From contig JAGVWL010000057.1 in assembly GCA_018304285.1 (NCBI GenBank), positions 1 to 6,689 of the forward strand: a stretch of 6,689 bases of DNA, written 5' to 3'. A program made the position numbers and the translations under genes. The notes below the pieces were generated by a model. It searched no databases, was not told the DNA's origin, and was given only the letters and a program-made list of their open reading frames with translations. The stretch is from Microcaldota archaeon (GTDB lineage Archaea > Micrarchaeota > Micrarchaeia > Norongarragalinales > Norongarragalinaceae). Positions 1 to 4,321 of this stretch are shown piece after piece (the first letter of the stretch is position 1; every line of letters begins with the position of its first letter).

Positions 1-1626
1 GCGGAGCGTCTGGATCGCGTTTGGATCCGACGTTTTGTAGTCGTACTCGTTGGGCCCCTCGATGTACTCCATTGCCTGCAAGCCTATTTCCTTGAAACGA
101 GTTAGCGCGACCTCAGGAGTGATCCACGTGGGCGAGATTGTCGATCCGATCTTGATGCCGTTTGCTCCCAAGTCCGTCATCCTCGCCTGGTGAGTTGTGT
201 TGGAAGGCACGTCCCCATCACGCACGTGGCGCACTCCAAGCTCGAGCAGACGAGGCTTGAGCAGATTGTCATATTGTTGGTAGGGGTTACGCGGCAAGCC
301 GGAAGAGTAAGGCGGTTCGAAGAGATAGCTTATGTGAACGTTGACGCCGAAGAACTCCAGGAAAGAATCCGCCGTCGAGGGCGTCTCTTGCAGTGAGGAG
401 GCCTGCGAAATGCCGGCAGCTTGCGAGACTTCTCCGCCGCTTAATGCCCGCGAGTACACTCGCACGTCGTCGAGAGTACCGTCCCAAACTGTCTCGTAGG
501 TGACTACCCCCAGAGTGAACGGTCCGTTGGCAGTTGCAGTACTCTTTAGCCCGACGAGCCTGCGTGCCAAGAGCTCACCGTCAACGAAGAGGCTGAAGCG
601 ATTGCCGTCGTAAGTGCATGCAACATGATGCCACTCGCCGGCTGACACTGGAGTTGGCGAAGTTGGTTCGAGGGAAACGATTTCGTTGGAGTCAGTGCGC
701 ATGGCGCAACTCCACGAATCAGTCCAACCGCCCCAACCGAGCTTTATTTGGGCAGGTGAACCCTTCTTTTCGATTCCGCCCATCCACCCGTCGGGAATGC
801 CGGCCTGCAGGCCGGTCGAGTGCTTGAACCAGCCCATTAGGGTAAACGCTCCGTCAAGGGCAAGCGATGGTGACTGCGAAACATTTAGGTACTTGGAGGA
901 AGGCGATGTGCGCAGGCCGTTGCCACTGTGACCGACAATGATGTCGTTCGAATCTCCAGAAACGAACTTCCCGTTGTTGCCGTAATCCGTGTTGTCAAAA
1001 ACGTGGGTAGCATTGTAGCTCTCGAAATTCCAGCTTCCCCGCAGGCTCGCATCAGGCGTGGGGGATGGCGATGTGCTGGGTGAAGGAGACGCAGATGAAG
1101 AAGGGCTTGCGTCCGGAGATGCTGAGGGGGTTGGTGAAGCTGAAGGAGTTGGCGTAGGTGTAGCAGTCGGAGTTGAAGAAGCAGAAGCTTGCTCGGTCGG
1201 CTGGACTGTTGCAGACGCGGAAGCAGTTGCTTGCCTAGTATTCTGCCCGCCGAAAATATTCTTGTTCGGCTCAATCCCGCACCAAGCGTCGTAACTGAAA
1301 ACCAAACCACCTTCACAACCCTCGGGTTTTTCAAGTGAAACACAGTACTTTCCATCCCCGTAGCGGTAGTCTTTCCTCAAAACCTGCCCGCAGGTTTTCC
1401 AAGTTCCACCGAAATCCCTGCAATTCGTCTCACGCTGGAGCAAGGTAAGACAGTTTTTCTCGTCGAACTCCTCTTGAGTGGAGCTTGAAAGGTAATTGAA
1501 AAAATAAAGCACTCCCATCAAAACGAAAAGCAGCAAGCCCATCATGAGCACTGCAAAACCAGCATCAGAAATACCGCGCTTTCCCACGCCAACGCGATTC
1601 AACCAACTCTTTGCTTTCCTTGGCAT
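1..1626 (-). CDS. Membrane-anchored LamG / glycoside-hydrolase-like surface protein (5' part; runs off left edge)
   Basis: Codons run without a stop from ATG at 1626 to base 1 (542 residues; C-terminus missing). Residues 1-22 are basic and residues 23-42 form one hydrophobic segment (GFAVLMMGLLLFVLMGVLYF). The KRGISDAGF stretch before it resembles a class III (pilin-like) signal, but the usual Glu is absent, so a plain membrane anchor is equally likely. Six cysteines follow (59, 69, 79, 95, 104, 116). Residues about 131-194 are a Pro/Ser/Thr/Ala linker. Residues about 195-402 match LamG-like jelly-roll domains: AFTLMGWF (260-267), EWHHVACTYDGN (331-342), LFVDGE (346-351) and GTLDDVRVYSRAL (383-395). 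From residue 419 a different domain begins with GVNVHISY (427-434), LGVRHVRDGD (463-472) and EGPNEYD (523-529). This resembles the first half of a clan A glycoside hydrolase TIM barrel, with E527 placed like the acid/base of the Asn-Glu motif. The probable role is extracellular glycan binding or cleavage. The substrate is unknown and the hydrolase assignment is inference. Confidence 0.85.
   Translation of the reverse strand, partial: MPRKAKSWLNRVGVGKRGISDAGFAVLMMGLLLFVLMGVLYFFNYLSSSTQEEFDEKNCLTLLQRETNCRDFGGTWKTCGQVLRKDYRYGDGKYCVSLEKPEGCEGGLVFSYDAWCGIEPNKNIFGGQNTRQATASASATVQPTEQASASSTPTATPTPTPSASPTPSASPDASPSSSASPSPSTSPSPTPDASLRGSWNFESYNATHVFDNTDYGNNGKFVSGDSNDIIVGHSGNGLRTSPSSKYLNVSQSPSLALDGAFTLMGWFKHSTGLQAGIPDGWMGGIEKKGSPAQIKLGWGGWTDSWSCAMRTDSNEIVSLEPTSPTPVSAGEWHHVACTYDGNRFSLFVDGELLARRLVGLKSTATANGPFTLGVVTYETVWDGTLDDVRVYSRALSGGEVSQAAGISQASSLQETPSTADSFLEFFGVNVHISYLFEPPYSSGLPRNPYQQYDNLLKPRLLELGVRHVRDGDVPSNTTHQARMTDLGANGIKIGSTISPTWITPEVALTRFKEIGLQAMEYIEGPNEYDYKTSDPNAIQTLR
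1044..1233 (-). repeat. Low-complexity Pro/Ser/Thr/Ala linker coding segment
   Basis: Within the LamG protein, about 63 residues (roughly 131-194) are nearly all Ser, Pro, Thr and Ala, with TPTPTPSASPTPS-like runs. This is typical of flexible, often O-glycosylated spacers that hold an extracellular domain away from the membrane. It separates the cysteine region from the LamG domain. The degenerate codon repeats make it prone to length change. Confidence 0.8.
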
Positions 1627-1647
1627 GAAAACATTAACAGTCCGGAG

Positions 1648-1667
1648 GTTTAAAACTTTTTAAACCA
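1648..1667. promoter_or_regulatory. AT-rich palindrome containing a TATA-like box for the LamG gene
   Basis: The 20-mer has two 9-base arms (GGTTTAAAA and TTTTAAACC) around a 2-base centre. Read on the minus strand, TTTAAAAAG (1656-1664) is a good archaeal TATA-like element centred about 34 bases upstream of the ATG at 1626. It would give a leader of roughly 9 bases, and no Shine-Dalgarno sequence is visible, so the transcript would be nearly leaderless. Its symmetry means it could also bind TBP facing the Brix operon or serve as a repressor site; neither can be decided from sequence. Confidence 0.5.
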
Positions 1668-1698
1668 GCTTTGCAGCAGCTTGAAGGAGGGGGCGTTG

Positions 1699-1710
1699 CG
1701 ATAAAAAGCC
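1699..1710 (+). promoter_or_regulatory. Candidate TATA box for the Brix-pcc1-pfdB operon
   Basis: CGATAAAAAGCC is an AT-rich core centred near 1705. A start about 25 bases downstream would give a leader of roughly 25 bases, long enough to include the GGTG at 1743-1746. A second AT-rich stretch at 1719-1730 (CATATCAATTAA) is an alternative that would give a leaderless message. Confidence 0.4.
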
Positions 1711-1742
1711 GTGCTTTCCATATCAATTAAGCAGTTTTTTAC

Positions 1743-1746
1743 GGTG
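1743..1746 (+). promoter_or_regulatory. Ribosome binding site of the Brix gene
   Basis: GGTG, the usual archaeal Shine-Dalgarno core, lies 8 bases before the ATG at 1755 and supports that start. Confidence 0.55.
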
Positions 1747-1754
1747 TTTAAGCA

Positions 1755-2234
1755 ATGTTGTACGTTTCCACGTCGCGCAAGCCCACGCAGCAAACGCGGA
1801 TTCTCGCGAAATGGCTTTCCCGCCTTTTCGGCGGCGAGTACGAAAACCGCGGCAAGAGAAGCGTCGCGGAAATAGCCGCGCGCATGCGCGAAAAGGGTTT
1901 TGCAAGAGCGGTTTTCGTTTACGAAAAGCACGGCAACCCCCACTCCCTCAATTTCTTAGATGCGGAAGAAGGGTGGCTTTACCCTGAAGTGCTCATAAGC
2001 GGCTTTGACGTTCCGCGGAACGACGGGCAGAGGCTCGGGGTCGTGGGCAGCGCTTCCGCAGAAGACGAAAACGGAAGGAAAATGCTGAAGCTCATCGGGT
2101 TTGAACGCAATTGGAGCGAAGGATTGAAAATGGTTTTAAGCTCTAAGGAAATCAGTTTTATCGGCCAAAGCGGAAAAAGCGTTTTCTCAATCCGCATCAA
2201 AGGCTTTAACGAAGGTGGACCCGTTGAAAGCTGA
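1755..2234 (+). CDS. Archaeal Brix-domain ribosome biogenesis protein (Imp4-like)
   Basis: This 159-residue protein matches the small archaeal Brix family, relatives of eukaryotic Imp4, Rpf1 and Brx1, which bind precursor rRNA and help ribosomal subunit assembly in the cytoplasm. The N-terminal signature is STSRKPTQQTRILAKWL (residues 5-21), followed by NRGKRS (31-36) and a strand with a basic turn, RAVFVYEKHGNPHSLNFLD (51-69). Length is usual for the family. The start is fixed because the signature begins at residue 5 and GGTG lies 8 bases upstream. The last 20 bases overlap the proposed GTG start of pcc1, so the two are translationally linked. The r-protein L37Ae and rpoP genes that often precede this cluster in other archaea are absent; the upstream neighbour is divergent and unrelated. 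Confidence 0.88.
   Translation: MLYVSTSRKPTQQTRILAKWLSRLFGGEYENRGKRSVAEIAARMREKGFARAVFVYEKHGNPHSLNFLDAEEGWLYPEVLISGFDVPRNDGQRLGVVGSASAEDENGRKMLKLIGFERNWSEGLKMVLSSKEISFIGQSGKSVFSIRIKGFNEGGPVES
2214..2218 (+). promoter_or_regulatory. Possible ribosome binding site deciding the pcc1 start
   Basis: GGTGG lies 5 bases before TTG at 2224. If used, Pcc1 would start at that TTG with a three-residue shorter N-terminus beginning (M)KAEFEIDF. The GTG inside this same motif, at 2215, is the longer alternative start, but it has only GAAG directly before it. Confidence 0.4.
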
Positions 2235-2472
2235 GTTTGAAATAGATTTCGCCACGCCCGCGCTCGCGAAGAAAGCGCTGGAAACGATCGCGCTGGAAAC
2301 GATCAAGGCGAAAGAGTTTTCGGACAAGGCGAGCGTGCTGCTGAGCGTACGCGGAAGCGTTTTGAAAGCGCGCATCGAAGGGAAGGGTTTTGCCGCGCTG
2401 CGCGCCCGCACCACGTCCTTCCTTCGGGACGTCAAAATAGTTTTCGACGCGATTGCACTCGCGAAAAAATGA
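2215..2472 (+). CDS. pcc1: KEOPS complex subunit Pcc1
   Basis: Pcc1 is the small dimerising subunit of KEOPS, which with Kae1, Bud32 and Cgi121 makes the t6A modification at tRNA position 37. The 85-residue product has the family plan: an N-terminal strand (KAEFEIDF, residues 5-12), a helix (ALAKKALETI), a strand (ASVLLSVRG, 39-47), a strand (LKARIEG, 50-56) and the diagnostic helix GFAALRARTTSFLRDVK (58-74), equivalent to the family ALRAxxNSxLR motif with Thr in the usual Asn position. The start is GTG 2215 or TTG 2224. Both overlap the Brix gene, by 20 and 11 bases. An exact 15-base tandem duplication at 2275-2304 adds an extra ALETI to the first helix. The gene ends 16 bases before pfdB. 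Confidence 0.87.
   Translation: MDPLKAEFEIDFATPALAKKALETIALETIKAKEFSDKASVLLSVRGSVLKARIEGKGFAALRARTTSFLRDVKIVFDAIALAKK
2275..2304 (+). repeat. Exact 15-bp tandem duplication inside pcc1
   Basis: The unit GCGCTGGAAACGATC occurs twice in direct succession (2275-2289 and 2290-2304). It is in frame and encodes ALETI-ALETI. The two copies are identical at every synonymous site, which suggests a recent slippage event. Confidence 0.9.
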
Positions 2473-2478
2473 ACGGAT

Positions 2479-2482
2479 GGTG
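2479..2482 (+). promoter_or_regulatory. Ribosome binding site of pfdB
   Basis: GGTG lies 6 bases before the ATG at 2489, in the 16-base gap after pcc1. It supports this start over the out-of-frame TTG at 2485. Confidence 0.55.
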
Positions 2483-2488
2483 TATTGA

Positions 2489-2854
2489 ATGGAGTCTTTG
2501 AGCGAAGAACAGAAGAACGACTTGATGGAATTGCAGTCTATCCAACAGCAGATGCAATTGGTGTTGATGCAAAAGCAGCAGCTTTTGCTCCAGCAGAACG
2601 AAACCGGCAAGGCACTCGAGGAAATAGGGAAAGCGTCGGGAAAACTCTACCGCCTTGCCGGCAGCGTAATGGTCGAAAAGGAAAAAAGCGTTTTGCAAAG
2701 CGAGCTGAAGGAAGAGAAGGAAAGCGTGGAAGTGCGGTTAAGCGCTTTCGGAAAGCAGGAGAAAAAGCTGAAAGACCGGTTCGAGGAACTGCGGAAAAAG
2801 CTTGAGAAAAGCCTTCCGCGCCAGCCTTCGGGCGAAAGCGCTTCCCTGTCTTGA
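2489..2854 (+). CDS. pfdB: Prefoldin subunit beta
   Basis: This is the beta subunit of archaeal prefoldin, a hexameric (alpha2 beta4) cytosolic chaperone that captures unfolded proteins with coiled-coil arms and passes them to the thermosome. The 121-residue product has an N-terminal heptad-rich helix (residues about 5-45, with the long Gln/Leu stretch SIQQQMQLVLMQKQQLLLQQ, residues 17-36), a central beta-hairpin region (KLYRLAGSVMVEKEKSVL, 52-69) and a C-terminal coiled coil (about 72-108). The central GSVMV..K matches the family G-x-hydrophobic pattern. The short tail RQPSGESASLS is probably disordered. It is the last gene of the Brix-pcc1-pfdB operon, and pcc1 next to pfdB is a widely conserved archaeal pair. 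Ten bases separate its stop from the convergent EamA-type gene. Confidence 0.9.
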   Translation: MESLSEEQKNDLMELQSIQQQMQLVLMQKQQLLLQQNETGKALEEIGKASGKLYRLAGSVMVEKEKSVLQSELKEEKESVEVRLSAFGKQEKKLKDRFEELRKKLEKSLPRQPSGESASLS

Positions 2855-2860
2855 GCGCTT
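2836..2860. terminator. Weak inverted repeat at the convergent gene ends
   Basis: AAGCGCT (2836-2842) and AGCGCTT (2854-2860) can pair as a 7-bp stem around an 11-base loop that spans the pfdB stop codon. It sits at the junction of two convergent genes, but no T tract follows it on the plus strand, so a role in termination is uncertain. Confidence 0.25.
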
Positions 2861-2864
2861 CTCT

Positions 2865-3284
2865 TCAAACGACCAGCATGAGCAGGCTCATCAGCGCGAG
2901 CACCATGGCGGCTATCTCGCGCCCGCTGAACCTGTCGCCCAAAAACGCGAATGACAGCACTGCAACGAGAATGGTTGAAAGGCTCAACACTGCCGTGACG
3001 AGCGCGACTTTCCCCCTTTGCAGTGCGAGTATCATTGCGATTACGCCCAGGGAAGCGAAGATTGCGATTCCGATGGGATAGTAGGAAAGCGGGGTTTGCG
3101 TTTTCTGCCAGAACGAGTATAATGCGATTGCAACGCCCGCGGCGATCAAAACGCCGGGAAGCAGAAAATCGTTGGGGTCGAGTTTTGCGAAGGAATTGCT
3201 TGTAACCACGAGCTTGACGAACAAGTTGGATAGGGACAGGAAAACCATGCTTGCTACCGCGAGAGTAAGCCAATCCATTTTCAT
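2865..3284 (-). CDS. Single-domain EamA-type (DMT superfamily) membrane protein
   Basis: This 139-residue protein is almost entirely hydrophobic, with about five membrane segments: residues 5-27, 40-59, 69-88, 92-116 and 122-138. The C-terminal pattern GKVALVTAVLSLSTILVAV (91-109) followed by LGDRFSGREIAAMVLA (115-130) fits an EamA half-repeat, although Asp117 replaces the common Glu of the LGE motif. Full EamA transporters have ten membrane segments made of two such repeats, so this protein would have to act as a dimer, like small multidrug resistance proteins. The substrate cannot be told from sequence. The ATG at 3284 has GGAAGGG (3293-3299) 8 bases upstream. A second ATG two codons in (3278) is possible. 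It lies 20 bases downstream of corA and is probably co-transcribed with it. Confidence 0.8.
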   Translation of the reverse strand: MKMDWLTLAVASMVFLSLSNLFVKLVVTSNSFAKLDPNDFLLPGVLIAAGVAIALYSFWQKTQTPLSYYPIGIAIFASLGVIAMILALQRGKVALVTAVLSLSTILVAVLSFAFLGDRFSGREIAAMVLALMSLLMLVV

Positions 3285-3304
3285 CCACTACGCCCTTCCG
3301 TTGT

Positions 3305-4147
3305 TTACAGCCATCCTCTCTTCTTGAAGTACACGACGCTGGCAATCATGACCGCAAACTGCAGCACTAAAACCGCGGGGTAAGCCCATTCTATCGAAAG
3401 CTCGGGCATGTGCACGAAGTTCATCCCGAAGTTGCTTGCGATGAGGTTGGGAATCATGATTATGACCGTGATGGCCGTGAGCTTTTTCATGACGTTCGTC
3501 AAGTCTTCGATGCGCTTGTTCGTCTCGCGCGTCTGCCGCACGTCGGCCTCGCGGTGGATGTCGCGAAGCTGGTTCAAATGGTTTCTGCACCTGTCGAGCA
3601 AGTGCTGGGCTTTGGTTATGGTGAGCCTGTAATCGTACGCAACCAACCCCGTGTCCACCTGCCTTATCTTGCGCTCTTCGAGGCTGACGAGCAGGTTCAC
3701 GAAGTCTTCAACCCTGTTCGCAAGCTTGCGCAGTTTTATGGTCGTCGCTTCAGCCTCGTCCAAATCGTAGGAAACTTCAAGCGCGTCTATCTTGTCGTCG
3801 AAGCCCTTGAACGCGTTTTGATAGTTGTTGAAAATCTCGCGCAGGGTCAGCAGGGAAATCACCGTCGATTCTCCGAACTGCTTTTGCAGGGTAAAGCGGA
3901 ACATCTTGTAATCCTTTTCCCCGAACGTCTTGTCGGAATAGAGCAAAACGTGCTTTTCGCTGAGAATGAGGATGTTGCTGGACAAGCCTTGCGTGGGAGC
4001 GTAGTCTTTCACGCTTATTATGAGGTAGTCTTCGTAAGACTCGAGAAACACGATGTCGATGGCCAGCAATTCGTCCAGGTTGACGCCCACGCCTATTTCT
4101 TGCGCCTTGTGCTTGAACTGCTGGAAGTCGGTAAACGTTTCTATCAT
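3305..4147 (-). CDS. corA: CorA-family divalent cation (Mg2+/Co2+) channel
   Basis: CorA proteins are homopentameric channels that carry Mg2+ (and Co2+ or Ni2+) across the cytoplasmic membrane. This 280-residue protein carries the defining GMN motif at residues 241-243 in the form NFGMNFVHMPEL. That loop joins TM1 (about 222-240) to TM2 (about 255-273), and the protein ends with the basic KKRGWL tail. Before TM1 is the long stalk helix (about 175-220, rich in Arg, Glu and Gln), preceded by helices with many acidic residues (about 115-165). Length is at the short end of the family (about 280 against 315-350 for many members), the saving being in the N-terminal alpha/beta domain. The ATG at 4147 has only a weak GGGG upstream. 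It is first of a two-gene unit with the EamA-type gene. Confidence 0.93.
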   Translation of the reverse strand: MIETFTDFQQFKHKAQEIGVGVNLDELLAIDIVFLESYEDYLIISVKDYAPTQGLSSNILILSEKHVLLYSDKTFGEKDYKMFRFTLQKQFGESTVISLLTLREIFNNYQNAFKGFDDKIDALEVSYDLDEAEATTIKLRKLANRVEDFVNLLVSLEERKIRQVDTGLVAYDYRLTITKAQHLLDRCRNHLNQLRDIHREADVRQTRETNKRIEDLTNVMKKLTAITVIIMIPNLIASNFGMNFVHMPELSIEWAYPAVLVLQFAVMIASVVYFKKRGWL

Positions 4148-4204
4148 TTCAACGCAACCCCGCTTGCGCCCGTCCTATCCGGGCAAACTTATTTCCGCAT
4201 TCGA

Positions 4205-4215
4205 GTTTTTTAAAT
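4205..4215 (-). promoter_or_regulatory. Candidate TATA box for corA
   Basis: On the minus strand this reads ATTTAAAAAAC, an archaeal TATA-like element about 63 bases upstream of the corA ATG. Initiation about 25 bases downstream would leave a leader of about 37 bases. It lies in the 174-base divergent gap, 106 bases before the plus-strand surface gene. Confidence 0.45.
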
Positions 4216-4263
4216 GATTTACTGGCTGCGCGGGCGCGGCAAGGCGGGGGGAAGGTGAAACTC

Positions 4264-4271
4264 TTTAATAT
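4264..4271 (+). promoter_or_regulatory. Candidate TATA box for the large surface protein gene
   Basis: TTTAATAT is preceded by the purine-rich GGTGAAAC, which could serve as a BRE. Initiation about 25 bases downstream would give a leader of about 29 bases containing the Shine-Dalgarno sequence at 4311-4316. Confidence 0.4.
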
Positions 4272-4310
4272 CCGCCACACAGATTTATTCTGTTGTTTTT
4301 ACGTCGTTCA

Positions 4311-4316
4311 GAGGAG
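4311..4316 (+). promoter_or_regulatory. Ribosome binding site of the large surface protein gene
   Basis: GAGGAG lies 5 bases before the ATG at 4322, directly ahead of a clean signal peptide, which fixes that start. Confidence 0.65.
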
Positions 4317-4321
4317 AACCG

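Noticed and set aside
800..815. A perfect 16-base palindrome, CCGGCCTGCAGGCCGG.
   Set aside because: It lies inside the LamG coding sequence and encodes ordinary residues (TGLQAG). With no second copy or regulatory context, chance in a GC-rich gene is enough to explain it.
1062..1173. CRISPR- or satellite-like short repeats.
   Set aside because: The repetition is degenerate Ser/Pro/Thr codon use in a protein linker, with no fixed repeat unit or unique spacers.
885..1355. A 156-codon minus-strand open frame inside the LamG gene.
   Set aside because: It is a shifted reading of the Ser/Pro linker in the same strand, giving a Leu/Arg/His-rich product. The LamG frame is open for 542 codons and carries clear motifs.
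2647..3345. A 232-codon minus-strand open frame crossing pfdB and the EamA-type gene.
   Set aside because: It is Arg/Ser-rich, out of frame with the EamA-type gene on the same strand, and overlaps two better-supported genes.
3410..4213. A 267-codon plus-strand open frame opposite corA.
   Set aside because: CorA on the other strand has an unmistakable GMN motif, two membrane segments and the right length. The antisense product shows no family signature.
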